Assembly: GCA_015655075.1 (NCBI GenBank)
Contig: JAATFT010000051.1
Span: forward strand, 1-64,000
DNA: 64,000 bases
Reading direction: 5' to 3'
Source: Clostridiales bacterium
Lineage (GTDB): Bacteria > Bacillota > Clostridia > Lachnospirales > Lachnospiraceae
The notes beneath the pieces were generated by a model, which worked only from the letters and a program-made list of their open reading frames with translations, had not been told where the DNA came from and did not search any database. Shown piece after piece: positions 44,730-54,326 of this stretch (positions within the stretch are counted from its first letter, which is position 1; every line of letters begins with the position of its first letter). Position numbers and translations under genes: made by a program.

Positions 44730-45016
44730 TGTAATCCCTCTCTTGCACTGATATATAGTCGAAAAGCTTCAGTGCCTTATCATTTTGTAAATATTTCGTG
44801 TCATTTTAACATATAGTTTACCCTATTTTTGCTTTAAAGTAAATAAAATAAAGAAAAAATATATTGGTATTTATTCCCTTACCGTTCCTTTGTTCCTGGG
44901 TGCAGGGAACACGGCAGAGGCATGGAGGAAAAATTGCTTATTATTTCTTGTAAAGATACGCCATAAGTATATAATATAACTTATCAGAAGATGCTTTTTT
45001 AAAAAGGAGATTTTTT

Positions 45017-45826
45017 ATGGACACATCAGAACTTAATACGCTATATATCTGTTTTCCGGAGGGAAAACATAAAGTGCTTACAATGAGCTATGATGACGGG
45101 AAGGCGGAAGACAGACGTCTGGTACAGCTGTTTAACCAATATGGAATAAAAGGAACTTTCCATTTAAACTCGGGTTTGCGGGAGGCGTCCAGAATTCCCA
45201 TAGAGGAGTATAAGACCCTTTATGCCGGCCACGAGGTGTCGGTCCATACCTGTACCCATCCCACCCTTGCCCGTTGTCCCATGGAGCAGGTGGTGGAGCA
45301 GATTTTAGAGGACCGGAGACGGCTGGAAAAGGCGGTAGGATATCCCATACGCGGGATGTCTTATCCTAACGGTTCTTATTCAAAGGAGATTATGGGCCTG
45401 TTGCCGTCCCTGGGAATCCGTTATTCCAGAGTTGTGGGAAATTCGGACAGCTTTGGAATGCCGGAGGATTTCCTGGAATGGAAGGCGACCTGTCATCATA
45501 ACCATAGCCTTTTGCAATTGGGTGAAACCTTTCTGGGCCTGAATAAGACCCAGTATCTGTACATGATGTATGTATGGGGACACAGCTATGAGTTTACGCT
45601 TCAAGACAACTGGGACCTGATGGAAGAGTTCTGCCGGCTGGCCGGACATAGGAAAGATATCTGGTATGCTACCAATATTCAGATTGTGGATTATATGGAT
45701 ACGGCGAAACGCCTGCAGTTTACTGCAGACGGTGACCGTGTTTATAATCCTTCTTATCAATCGGTATGGCTTAGTGCAAACAGCCGGGTATACGAAATCA
45801 AAGGCGGCGGTCTGGTTCAATTGTAA
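45017..45826 (+). CDS. Cytoplasmic polysaccharide deacetylase-family protein
   Basis: This encodes 269 residues without a signal peptide. Carbohydrate esterase 4 motifs are TMSYDDGKAEDRRL, SVHTCTHPTL (metal His pair) and MSYPNGSYSKE. A second domain of about 130 residues follows, with HSYEF and DNWDLMEEF. This group of intracellular deacetylases is common in clostridia and may act on small amidosugars. Its last 10 bases overlap the convergent multicopper oxidase gene. Confidence 0.85.
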   Translation: MDTSELNTLYICFPEGKHKVLTMSYDDGKAEDRRLVQLFNQYGIKGTFHLNSGLREASRIPIEEYKTLYAGHEVSVHTCTHPTLARCPMEQVVEQILEDRRRLEKAVGYPIRGMSYPNGSYSKEIMGLLPSLGIRYSRVVGNSDSFGMPEDFLEWKATCHHNHSLLQLGETFLGLNKTQYLYMMYVWGHSYEFTLQDNWDLMEEFCRLAGHRKDIWYATNIQIVDYMDTAKRLQFTADGDRVYNPSYQSVWLSANSRVYEIKGGGLVQL

Positions 45827-47385
45827 CGATGACGGCTTTTAAGGCACGGCCTTTTCATTATCTCTATAGGGCGCATCATATCGTAGTCTTCATGCTCTAA
45901 GATATGACAGTGCCAGACATACCGCCCCGTATAATGATCAAAACGCATGATGATCTTTGTCACAAAGCCGGGAGCTGCTCTGACGGTATCCTTCCAGCCC
46001 ATTTCGTTGGGGTCCGGCAGGACGGCAGGACCGGTGAACTCCAATTTACCTGTGGTATTATATAAACCCGCATTAAAAGGCTGACGGTTCAGTATCTGAA
46101 ACTGAATTAAGTGAATATGGACGGGATGAATACCGGCACCTGCATTTATTATGTTCCATATTTCCGTGCTGCCAAGCAAAGGTTTCTCAGTAACCGGTTC
46201 ACTCCACATAGTTCCATTTAACAAAAAATGGGGCCGGCCATAGGAATCAGTTGATATTTTGAAAAACATATTCCTTTCCAAGTCGGCATCGCACTCTGAA
46301 AGGGGATAAAAAGGACTTAAAAAGGAAGGAACCGTACTGGTATCGGGCTCTGAAAGGTAATCTTTTACCCTGAATTCCAGGATTTGTCCGGTTGTATCCT
46401 CTTCTACCGGGGGCTGGATATTCGTTAAACGGATTTTTTGTCCGGGAAATTGCGAAAAATTTATTATCACGTCAGCCCGTTCTGCGGGTGCCAGCATTAA
46501 TTGGTTTAATTCCACGGGCTTTTCTAGTAAACCTCCGTCCGTTCCAATCTGTAACCAGGCAGGTGGGGACCCTTTTCCCTCTGCTTCCGGTCTGATATTG
46601 TAAAACCTGCTGTTGGATCCATTTAAGAAACGGAAACGGTATTTTCTGGGCTCTACTTCCAGATAAGGCCATATTTTCCCATTTACCAGAATGGTATCGC
46701 CGAAAAATCCGGGTACAATGCAGGGCCTGGGAAGTGCAGGCGAAGGATTCGCTGGTCTGTCAGGATAGTAAAGAGTGCCGTCCTCCAAAAAGGTTTTATC
46801 CTGTATAATAAATGGAATATCATATTTTCCGCCAGGCAGATTTAAGCATTGTTCTTCTTTGTCATGAATGATATAAAACCCTGCCAATCCTGCATATACA
46901 TTCAGTCTGGTGATGCCTATGGCATGATCATGATACCATAAAGTGGAGGCTCTCTGATGATTGGTATATTCATAGACTCTATTTTTAAACAAAGGTGAAA
47001 CGATCTCATAGTTGTTGGTAAACCATGCTTCCGGGTAACCGTCACTGTCAGTATGAACATGTCCCCCGTGCAAATGTACAACCGTCCTTACCTGGGGAAT
47101 ACCGGGACCTGAGGAATGCAGAGTGGTGTCAACGGGAAGCAAATGCCTGAATACGGGCAGGTGATTTTCCCATTTTACCCTGACTATCTGATCTCGCCAG
47201 GTTACAATAGACGGACCTGGGTATAAGCCTTCATATCCCCATAAGGTTGTTGGGGGGAGGTCTCTGTGTAATTTTTGTTGAAACTCGTTCATCCTGACGG
47301 TATAATAAGATAAGCCGCAGCATTCCCTGGAAGGTTTAAGGATAGGAGGGATAGGAAGGGAATCAACAAATTTTGTTAACCGCAT
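45817..47385 (-). CDS. CotA-like multicopper oxidase
   Basis: This encodes 522 residues. All four copper motifs are visible: HLHGGHVHTD, WYHDHAIGIT, HPVHIHLIQF and WHCHILEHEDYDMM (with the axial Met). The layout matches the spore-coat laccase/bilirubin oxidase CotA. It oxidises phenolic or metal substrates using oxygen, which is notable in an apparent anaerobe, but spore coats meet oxygen. No signal peptide is seen, as for CotA. It is a monocistronic gene overlapping its convergent neighbour by 10 bases. Confidence 0.9.
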   Translation of the reverse strand: MRLTKFVDSLPIPPILKPSRECCGLSYYTVRMNEFQQKLHRDLPPTTLWGYEGLYPGPSIVTWRDQIVRVKWENHLPVFRHLLPVDTTLHSSGPGIPQVRTVVHLHGGHVHTDSDGYPEAWFTNNYEIVSPLFKNRVYEYTNHQRASTLWYHDHAIGITRLNVYAGLAGFYIIHDKEEQCLNLPGGKYDIPFIIQDKTFLEDGTLYYPDRPANPSPALPRPCIVPGFFGDTILVNGKIWPYLEVEPRKYRFRFLNGSNSRFYNIRPEAEGKGSPPAWLQIGTDGGLLEKPVELNQLMLAPAERADVIINFSQFPGQKIRLTNIQPPVEEDTTGQILEFRVKDYLSEPDTSTVPSFLSPFYPLSECDADLERNMFFKISTDSYGRPHFLLNGTMWSEPVTEKPLLGSTEIWNIINAGAGIHPVHIHLIQFQILNRQPFNAGLYNTTGKLEFTGPAVLPDPNEMGWKDTVRAAPGFVTKIIMRFDHYTGRYVWHCHILEHEDYDMMRPIEIMKRPCLKSRHRYN

Positions 47386-47529
47386 TTACAATCATCATCC
47401 TTTCGACTATTATATACATTATATGACATAATTTGAGAATGTTTACACAGGAACACCAGAGACGCTCTATAGGATGAGCACTCTAATTAAAGGGGCGGCA
47501 TGTATCAGGAACCTGCAGATGGAGATGAG

Positions 47530-48039
47530 ATGAATATGGAGATAACAATCAGAAAAGCGGATATTTGGGACCTGGATGCTGTGACAGATATTTTTAAGAA
47601 AGCCGTCCAGGTTATGAATGAGAATAATATACTTCAATGGGATGAGATATATCCTGACAGGGAGGTATTAACGGAAGACATTAGGAAAGGAGAAATGTAT
47701 TTAGGGGTTATAAAAGATGAGATTGCTTCCGTATTTGTAGTAAATGATGAGTTTGAGGAGCAATATAATGACGGTAAATGGAACTATAGGGAATCCACGT
47801 TTGCCATTTTACATAGATTATGTGTAAATCCTTTATTCCAGAATAAAGGTGTGGGTTGCAAGACTTTAAGTCTCATGGAAAAAATGCTGAAGGAGCTGGG
47901 TATTGAAGCCGTCAGGCTGGATGCATTTTCCCAAAATCCGTATGCCCTGCGTATGTATGAAAAACTTGGATATATAAAAACCGGTGAAGTTAATTTCAGG
48001 AAGGGATTATTTTATTTATATGAAAAGAAGATAAAATAA
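47530..48039 (+). CDS. GNAT-family acetyltransferase
   Basis: This encodes 169 residues from the ATG at 47530 with GGAG close upstream; an in-frame ATG at 47500 also has a GGGGCGG site, so the start is uncertain. The N-acetyltransferase fold has RKADIWDLDAV, the acetyl-CoA loop VNPLFQNKGVG, and the C-terminal NPYALRMYEKLGY. Substrate is unknown. Confidence 0.85.
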   Translation: MNMEITIRKADIWDLDAVTDIFKKAVQVMNENNILQWDEIYPDREVLTEDIRKGEMYLGVIKDEIASVFVVNDEFEEQYNDGKWNYRESTFAILHRLCVNPLFQNKGVGCKTLSLMEKMLKELGIEAVRLDAFSQNPYALRMYEKLGYIKTGEVNFRKGLFYLYEKKIK

Positions 48040-48302
48040 TTGTAACTATTCAGTTGCCCGGAGAAAAAAGCGCAGAAAACGCACTCAGACTAAAAAATAC
48101 CTGTTGCCAAACAGTTTCAATTGGTATAGATCAATGTTGTGAATGCCTGCTGTAATTCCTGCATAATATTAATTAAACAACTTACTTCATCAGTTACTGA
48201 TCCGGCTTTTACGGCTTTAATTTGTCGATAAGTTTAGAAGAAACTGATTTAAGTTTCAGGATTACGGTAGTTGATTGGTTCAGGATAGCAGGAGAAATAA
48301 AT

Positions 48303-49034
48303 ATGAAACAGGGAAGATTTCTGAAATTAGTCAATGGCACTGCTTACGATTGGATAAGGACGGATGGGCAATCCTGTGAAATGCTTACATGGAATTTACC
48401 GGACAGGGTCAAGGCGGGTACGGAGGCCTTCGCCTATGTGGAATGGGAGCCGGGGATTAAAGATTCCCAGGGATATCTTGTGGGAGAGGCCGCCTATTGC
48501 CTGAAAGGAACAGAGGATATATTCCGGATCCAGGCAGGAGCGGAAGGCAATGCTGTCAGACTGACGGTATATTACGGGGATTTAACAGGAAAATACATCC
48601 CGCAAGATGCGACGGTTCCGCTGGTCATAAGCAGGGACGGCTATGCAGTTTTTATATTGTCCGGTATACATGGTGATTATGCAGCGGCTGCCGGGGAAGA
48701 ATATAAAAGTGAATCCATAAGCTGGAGTGCCTGTACGGAAGGAATCAGCAGTATTGATAATCTATGTTTGTATGGTACACACCTGTGGGAAAAATGTGAA
48801 ATTTACCTACAGGGTTATGAAAATAAAAATACCGGATGTATGATTACACTGATTTCAAACGGAGAAATACATAAGGAGGGCAGGGTAGACTGGATGGAGC
48901 TTGTTGGTACCCAGTCCAGGACATATTCTTTTGAAATTCATAAAAAAGTTTCGTTGGTAGTGGCAGGTTATATCTCCAACCCGGCTATAATCGGAGGGGG
49001 AGCCAGTATAACCTTAACGGGTTTCTATAAATGA
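48303..49034 (+). CDS. Beta-sandwich protein paired with a lipase (possible ET79/aegerolysin-like)
   Basis: This encodes 243 residues from the ATG at 48303, which has AGGAG upstream; a longer frame from 48222 lacks one. Two halves, each probably a beta-sandwich, are suggested. The N-terminal part (FLKLVNGTAYDWIRTDGQS, then AGTEAFAYVEWEPG and EAAYCLKGT) has the look of small membrane-binding or pore-forming beta proteins such as crystal protein ET79 and aegerolysins. That likeness is by eye and tentative. It ends 12 bases before a class 3 lipase, so it may help target lipid. No signal peptide is present. Confidence 0.5.
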   Translation: MKQGRFLKLVNGTAYDWIRTDGQSCEMLTWNLPDRVKAGTEAFAYVEWEPGIKDSQGYLVGEAAYCLKGTEDIFRIQAGAEGNAVRLTVYYGDLTGKYIPQDATVPLVISRDGYAVFILSGIHGDYAAAAGEEYKSESISWSACTEGISSIDNLCLYGTHLWEKCEIYLQGYENKNTGCMITLISNGEIHKEGRVDWMELVGTQSRTYSFEIHKKVSLVVAGYISNPAIIGGGASITLTGFYK

Positions 49035-49046
49035 AAAGGTGGAACT

Positions 49047-49952
49047 ATGAAGGAGGACAAATATATAAAGGATATAATGTGGGCAGCTTCAAAGCTGGCC
49101 TACAGCATCGTGGACGGCAAACTTCCCGAGGATTATAAAACCAGAATCGATTATAAATACCAGGGTAAAGAGGGAAATTGCTATCAAAAGGCGGAATTTA
49201 CGGGGGATGTTTATTCCTGTACCGGAGGAATCGGAAACATCCACGCAGGGCTTGCAGGTATCTCAAAGGTTGGGATAATTATTTCTCTTCGGGGAACGGA
49301 TGGAAATGAAACGGAAACCGGCAACTTTTTAGACTGGATAAATAATTTTTTGGCAATACAGGCACCCTTTGCACCCTATGGCAGAGGCAGTGTCCATTTT
49401 GGTTTTTTGAATGCAGTTCTTAGCATCAAGGATGCGATTATAATAAAAACCAAGAGACTGCTGCGTAACCTGGGAGACGAGGGGAAAATTTCCGTTATTT
49501 ACATTACGGGACACAGCAAAGGAGGTGCAATGGCGGCTATCATGGCTAAAATATTGCAAAATTATGTTAGAAATCAAATCATTGTATATACCTTTGGTGC
49601 GCCAAGAGCAGGGGATGACATTTTTAGAAGGTATTATCTGCTGCCTCATTTCCGGTATGAATCCTTTCTTGATATAATCTGTCATCTGTCTTTTTCACAG
49701 CAGGAATCGGAGCTGCTTCCAAGACTGGGACTCTTTTATGAAATGATGTCCCCTTTTTTGGCTTTTCCGGCATATGCATCCGTAGGAACCGGTATTTGCA
49801 TCTATAAACCCCGTGGAAATTATGGATTGCTTCCATGGGATACCGACAATGAATTGGAGGAAAAACTAAATTCCTTCTGTGCAGTTGAACAGGTGGTGCA
49901 AGGCGGTGATTTTCAGATATTTGCTGAGGTTCATGGATATGATTATTATTGA
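49047..49952 (+). CDS. Class 3 (fungal-type) lipase
   Basis: This encodes 301 residues. The triglyceride-lipase class 3 pattern is present: oxyanion region ISLRGTD, HFGFLNAV, nucleophile elbow GHSKGG with Ser157 (family usual GHSLGG), Asp in YTFGAPRAGDD, and a C-terminal His in FAEVHGYDYY. No signal peptide is visible, so it is intracellular or exported otherwise. It is co-transcribed with the preceding beta-sandwich gene (12-base gap, GGTGGAACT site). Confidence 0.82.
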   Translation: MKEDKYIKDIMWAASKLAYSIVDGKLPEDYKTRIDYKYQGKEGNCYQKAEFTGDVYSCTGGIGNIHAGLAGISKVGIIISLRGTDGNETETGNFLDWINNFLAIQAPFAPYGRGSVHFGFLNAVLSIKDAIIIKTKRLLRNLGDEGKISVIYITGHSKGGAMAAIMAKILQNYVRNQIIVYTFGAPRAGDDIFRRYYLLPHFRYESFLDIICHLSFSQQESELLPRLGLFYEMMSPFLAFPAYASVGTGICIYKPRGNYGLLPWDTDNELEEKLNSFCAVEQVVQGGDFQIFAEVHGYDYY

Positions 49953-50129
49953 GCGTTAACGGCTTTTAAAAATATTTATAAGGCAATACGTATTTCCCAC
50001 GAGGGTCTTGCTGTTACTTTATAAATATTGTCAACTGTGAAATAACTGTTATAGGATTGTGACATAACTGTAACATAAACGGTCGAAATAGATGAGGTAA
50101 TAACAATATATTGAAAGGAGCAAACGCTC

Positions 50130-50912
50130 ATGATTAATTCAATCAGTTCCAGTTCAGATTATTGGTATCAGCAGTCCAAGAACCGTGCTTTGGAGCAAAT
50201 AATTGCGGCAGCGGCGAATCAGGAATCCTTCCTTTCTCCCGCAGCATCTACCGATGCTTCTGAAGCTGTAGGTTCCGGGAGTGCGATGCTGTCCATGGAA
50301 GACCTTATGGGGATGATGCAAAGTACCGGTTCATCGGCTTCCGTTTCAGCCCAAGAAGAGGAAACTTCGGAGGATTCGGAGGAATGCGGCATTAGCTCTG
50401 TAGATGCGGACGGGGATGGGACCATATCGGCGGATGAATATGAAACGCTGATATCCCAGATGGGTATCGAAGATGCCCTTAGTGCCGAGAAATTTTTTGC
50501 ACAGTATGACACCAATGATGACGGTGAGATAAGCAGTGCTGAAATGAGTGCAAAAGACGCAGACAGGACCATGATGCCTCCGCCAATGGGACCGCCGCCA
50601 GAAGAAGCACAAGGATTGTCTTCCGAAATTGATACGGATGGAAACGGTAGCTTATCTTCCGATGAATATGAGTCCATGATATCCCAGCTTGGTGTTCAGG
50701 ATGCCCTTAGTACGGAGGATTTCTTCTCCCGCTATGATACCAATGAAGACGGTGAAATCAGTCCCGATGAAGTTACAGCCATGAAGGAAAATACGGAACA
50801 AAACTTAACCGCAGAAGCCGATAGCCTTGCTAACAGTACGATACGTGCTTATGAAACAAATTATCAATATATGTTTGATGAGGAAAACAGCTATTGGAAT
50901 AGCATTGCATAA
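50130..50912 (+). CDS. Four-EF-hand calcium-binding protein
   Basis: This encodes 260 residues. Four canonical 12-residue EF-hand loops are at residues 92-103, 127-138, 168-179 and 203-214, each with Asp at positions 1 and 3 and Glu at 12. They form two near-identical pairs separated by a Pro-rich linker (MMPPPMGPPPE), so the gene arose by internal duplication. The N-terminus is Ser-rich without a signal peptide. Bacterial calcium-sensor proteins with four EF-hands are uncommon. Function is unknown. A two-component system follows on the same strand. Confidence 0.9.
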   Translation: MINSISSSSDYWYQQSKNRALEQIIAAAANQESFLSPAASTDASEAVGSGSAMLSMEDLMGMMQSTGSSASVSAQEEETSEDSEECGISSVDADGDGTISADEYETLISQMGIEDALSAEKFFAQYDTNDDGEISSAEMSAKDADRTMMPPPMGPPPEEAQGLSSEIDTDGNGSLSSDEYESMISQLGVQDALSTEDFFSRYDTNEDGEISPDEVTAMKENTEQNLTAEADSLANSTIRAYETNYQYMFDEENSYWNSIA

Positions 50913-50974
50913 GCCGGAAAAACAGATCATATCCTTTCTTTTACAGGAGAGGTAATTTGCAAGGCAGGACAAAT

Positions 50975-51040
50975 GCAGGAAGGAAGTTTCTGTAAAAACC
51001 CGGCGGTTTCCGAGGAATTTTATAGAATTTTCCTTCCTGC
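50975..51040 (+). terminator. Hairpin after the EF-hand gene
   Basis: GCAGGAAGGAA (50975-50985) and TTCCTTCCTGC (51030-51040) are perfectly complementary, with inner partial pairing. It lies 63 bases past the stop codon. Confidence 0.5.
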
Positions 51041-51175
51041 CTGTGTTTATTCTGTTCATAGGAATGAATGAGATTTTTGTAGACTGTCAACGATATTGTG
51101 CTATACTTAGAAATGAAAACAAATAATTCGGGCCAATATGGGAATTTATATATAAATATAAATAAAGGTGGTTTT

Positions 51176-51859
51176 ATGTTACAGGACAAAACGATATTAT
51201 TGGTAGATGATGAACCTAAAATAAGAATCCTCTTAAATGATTTTTTACAAAAAGAAGGTTATCGCGTAATCGAAGCAGGAGATGGAAGACAAGCAATGGA
51301 AATATTTTCTGAAAAAGGAAGCGATATTGCTTTGATTCTATTAGATGTTATGATTCCTGAATATGATGGCTGGACTGTCTGCAGGGAAATCAGGAAGTCC
51401 TCGGACATTCCCATTATTATGATGACTGCCAGGAGTGAAGATTTTGATGAGGTACATGGTTTTGAAATCGGAGCCGATGATTATGTAAAAAAACCAATAA
51501 AACCCACCGTACTGGTAGCACGGATTCAGGCTTTTTTCAGGAGGCTGGATAAGGAAAATGGGAAAAGAAAGAGGTTGGTATTCGGGGAGCTGGAAGTTGA
51601 TGATAACTGTCATGTTGTTAAAATCTGCAATGAGGAAATCAGCTTAAGCCCTACGGAATACAGTATTCTTTTGGTTTTAGCAGAGAATAACGGAAGAATC
51701 GTATCAAGGGAACAGCTTTTAAGACAGGTATGGGGATATGATTATTATGGCGGATTAAGGACTGTGGATACCCACATTAACAGGTTACGTATAAAGCTTG
51801 GCAAAAAAGGGGATGCCATCTTAACAATCAGGGGATTCGGCTATAAGTTTGAGGGATAA
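51176..51859 (+). CDS. OmpR-family response regulator
   Basis: This encodes 227 residues from the ATG at 51176 behind AAAGGTGG; upstream in-frame codons lack a site. The receiver has VDDEPKIRI, the phospho-acceptor Asp in LILLDVMIPEYDG, MMTAR and VKKPIKP. The winged-helix domain ends with TVDTHINRLRIKLG and IRGFGYKFEG. Its kinase gene starts one base after the stop. Targets are unknown; the EF-hand gene upstream is a candidate. Confidence 0.92.
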   Translation: MLQDKTILLVDDEPKIRILLNDFLQKEGYRVIEAGDGRQAMEIFSEKGSDIALILLDVMIPEYDGWTVCREIRKSSDIPIIMMTARSEDFDEVHGFEIGADDYVKKPIKPTVLVARIQAFFRRLDKENGKRKRLVFGELEVDDNCHVVKICNEEISLSPTEYSILLVLAENNGRIVSREQLLRQVWGYDYYGGLRTVDTHINRLRIKLGKKGDAILTIRGFGYKFEG

Positions 51860-51860
51860 T

Positions 51861-53339
51861 ATGCACAGATCAATTCGTTTTAAACTTTTTATTTATATGC
51901 TTGCCACAATTATATTGTTTGCAGTTCTTTTGTTTGCGTTCAATACCTTTTTTGCAGAGAAATATTACATACATAATAAAAAATATACCCTGATTAAATG
52001 CAGTGAAGAACTGATGGAACTCATCGGGGATAAATCGGAGGAAACCGATTTTTTAAATGATAAACTTAATTATGATATCAACGCCATTGAAAAGAGAATC
52101 GGGGGAACCATAGTTGTCAGCAATTCAAAAGGAGATGTTTATTTTCCTCTTATAAACAGACAAAATGACCACATCCCGGATTTACCCTATTATGATAACA
52201 TAGTTCCCCCGCCGGAGGATTTTGACCGAAGGGAACCATATAATGACAATTCATTTTTTATTATTACAAAAGATCCGAACTTTGAAATCAGTACGTTAAG
52301 ATTTCAGATACAACAGGAAAACGGAATCCAGTTATTAATATGGGTTCCAATGGCTGAGATATCGGAGAATGCGGCTTTGTCCAATAATTTTACCATATTG
52401 GTGGGATTTATTACGGTCTTCCTCACGGGTATCTGGACCGTGCTTATATCCGACAGATTTACAAAACCGATTAAAGAAATGAACAGGCTTACAAGGCGGA
52501 TGTCAAAACTTGATTTTTCAGAAGCCTTAAGTATTGAAAGTAAGGATGAACTCGGCGAACTTTCCCGGAGTATTAACCAGCTTTCCGAGAATCTGGACGG
52601 CGCCATTAAGGAACTGAATCATAAAAATGAAATGCTTGAGCAGGATATTACCCATGAAAGACAGCTGGATAAAATGCGCAAGAAATTTGTATCAGATGTA
52701 TCACATGAGTTAAAGACACCGATTTTTCTGATACAGGGCTATGCGGAAGGCCTGAAAACGAATATAGCCGAAAATGAAGCAAAAAAAGAGTATTACTGTG
52801 AAGTCATCATGGAGGAAGCCGAAAAAATGGATACTTTAGTAAAAGAGCTTTTGGACTTATCCCATGTGGAATCAGGAATGTTTACGGTACATAAAACTAA
52901 CTTTGACCTTACAGGACTGCTTAACACCGTCCTTTTCAAATACAGGCAGGTATTGGAAGAAAAAGGATTCCAAATGACGACAAAAATCCGGGGAAATCTT
53001 ATGATTCATGCGGATAAGGTAAGGGTCGAGCAGGTTATTGCAAATTATATCAATAATGCAATTAGTTATGCAGACGGGAAGAAGATAATCAGGATTACCC
53101 TAAAAAAGACAGGAGAGGCAGTCCGCTTATCCGTTTATAACTCAGGGCTTCCCATACCTGATGATTCTCTGGATAAAATATGGACAAGCTTTTATAAGGT
53201 TGATGAAGCAAGGACAAGAGGGGTCGGAGGAACCGGATTAGGGCTTTCTATAGTACGTGCCATTCAGGAAGCACATGGTAATACATATGGGGTAAGGAAT
53301 TCAGAGGACGGGGTTGAATTCTGGTGTGAATTCACATAA
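51861..53339 (+). CDS. Membrane sensor histidine kinase
   Basis: This encodes 492 residues from the ATG at 51861 with GAGGGA upstream. Two membrane helices (about 8-28 and 174-195) flank an extracellular domain of about 145 residues. Then come HAMP (FTKPIKEMNRLTRRM), a coiled linker, HisKA with SDVSHELKTPIFLIQGY, and the ATPase domain (NYINNAISYAD, GTGLGLSIVRAI). It pairs with the preceding regulator. The sensed signal is unknown. Confidence 0.92.
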   Translation: MHRSIRFKLFIYMLATIILFAVLLFAFNTFFAEKYYIHNKKYTLIKCSEELMELIGDKSEETDFLNDKLNYDINAIEKRIGGTIVVSNSKGDVYFPLINRQNDHIPDLPYYDNIVPPPEDFDRREPYNDNSFFIITKDPNFEISTLRFQIQQENGIQLLIWVPMAEISENAALSNNFTILVGFITVFLTGIWTVLISDRFTKPIKEMNRLTRRMSKLDFSEALSIESKDELGELSRSINQLSENLDGAIKELNHKNEMLEQDITHERQLDKMRKKFVSDVSHELKTPIFLIQGYAEGLKTNIAENEAKKEYYCEVIMEEAEKMDTLVKELLDLSHVESGMFTVHKTNFDLTGLLNTVLFKYRQVLEEKGFQMTTKIRGNLMIHADKVRVEQVIANYINNAISYADGKKIIRITLKKTGEAVRLSVYNSGLPIPDDSLDKIWTSFYKVDEARTRGVGGTGLGLSIVRAIQEAHGNTYGVRNSEDGVEFWCEFT

Positions 53340-53367
53340 ATATGAATTACATAGCACCGTATAAACG

Positions 53368-53400
53368 GGGTAATCGTACAGGTATTACCCTGTATTTTTT
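53368..53400 (+). terminator. Terminator of the two-component operon
   Basis: GGGTAAT (53368-53374) and ATTACCC (53384-53390) form a stem followed by TGTATTTTTT. It lies 28 bases past the kinase stop. Confidence 0.8.
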
Positions 53401-53536
53401 TACTTTAACACCGTGGCATGCCACATCAGATGCGCCATTGCTTAAAATAAGGATGCTGAATAGGAAGCAATAGAAGGGTAAATACGGATGGAATCCGAAG
53501 TAAATAGCTTTATCCGGAATTGATTACGGTTTGGTA

Positions 53537-53836
53537 TTATATATTTTTTATTACCGAATTCATTAACCCGGGAAATCGCTTTTCCAGTTCCTCATATCGA
53601 ATGGATAAAAACCGTTGTTTTCCTTCAATCCTTACATGAATCAGTCCGGATTCCCGCAATACCTTAAAGTGATGGGAAAGGGCGGATTTCGGCAGATCGA
53701 TGTTACAGCAGGAACAGGTAGTTTCACGTTGCAGGGAAAGATTTTTAATAATTTGAAGCCGGATCGGGTCACCCAGAGCATTTAAAATACTGGATAAATT
53801 CAGTTGTTCCACATTAGGATGAAAAAGTTCTCGCAT
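53537..53836 (-). CDS. ArsR-family transcriptional repressor
   Basis: This encodes 99 residues forming one winged helix: ILNALGDPIRLQIIKNL, then DLPKSALSHHFKVLRESGLIHVR as recognition helix. A CSCC cluster (TTCSCCN) precedes the recognition helix, where ArsR-type proteins often sense metals or thiol stress. A perfect palindrome lies upstream. It is divergent from the nitroreductase and Old Yellow Enzyme genes, which may be its targets. Confidence 0.88.
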   Translation of the reverse strand: MRELFHPNVEQLNLSSILNALGDPIRLQIIKNLSLQRETTCSCCNIDLPKSALSHHFKVLRESGLIHVRIEGKQRFLSIRYEELEKRFPGLMNSVIKNI

Positions 53837-53882
53837 ATTTTGCCCCCTGACGGTATATTATAATCTTAAGTGATACTTGAAT

Positions 53883-53903
53883 TATATCACAGCTTGTGAT
53901 ATA
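53883..53903. promoter_or_regulatory. Operator-like palindrome upstream of arsR-type gene
   Basis: TATATCACA, spacer GCT, TGTGATATA: two perfect 9-base arms. It lies 47 bases upstream of the repressor start and fits a dimeric winged-helix repressor site. Confidence 0.6.
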
Positions 53904-53968
53904 TTAAAATAGTTCAATTGTATTTAAACTAATGAATATTATGGTGCAAAAAGAAGAGTATTTCAATA

Positions 53969-54068
53969 CTAGTGTGCTGACAAGTTGATACTTGGACTAA
54001 TGGCGTAGAATGGATTTTCATTCTGCGAGGCGGAGGAATGAGGCGTAGCGGTGTTCTACGCTGATTTA
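53969..54068. mobile_element. Fragment of the second hairpin element family
   Basis: The 40-base core at 54025-54064 matches the core of the element at 13432-13471 with one mismatch. The left flank differs and the right part is replaced by another hairpin element, so this copy is a chimera or truncated. Confidence 0.6.
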
Positions 54069-54076
54069 TTTTTTTC

Positions 54077-54239
54077 GAGTACTCTCGGAAACTCTTTGTA
54101 TGCAGATTTGTGAGATGATTTTTTGTCAGATATGCGCAAATTTATGAGGCGTACGTGGAGCGTATGTTGATTAAATTTGTGTGTAGCCGGCGAAAAATCA
54201 GCCGCAAAGATGCGTACAGGAGAGTTTCCGAGAATGCTC
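54077..54239. mobile_element. Third type of long hairpin element
   Basis: The outer arms GAGTACTCTCGGAAACTC and its near-complement at 54222-54239 begin a stem that continues for about 50 bases. A second inner stem surrounds CGTACGTGGAGCGTA. The 163-bp unit is almost wholly self-complementary and non-coding. It lies between the arsR-type gene and the nitroreductase. Confidence 0.65.
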
Positions 54240-54326
54240 TTATCAGGAAAGGAGAAAATTACACAGGGAAAACTATATAAAGGAGCAAAAGTTTGAAAGA
54301 AAATAAAAATGAAAGGATGCCACATT

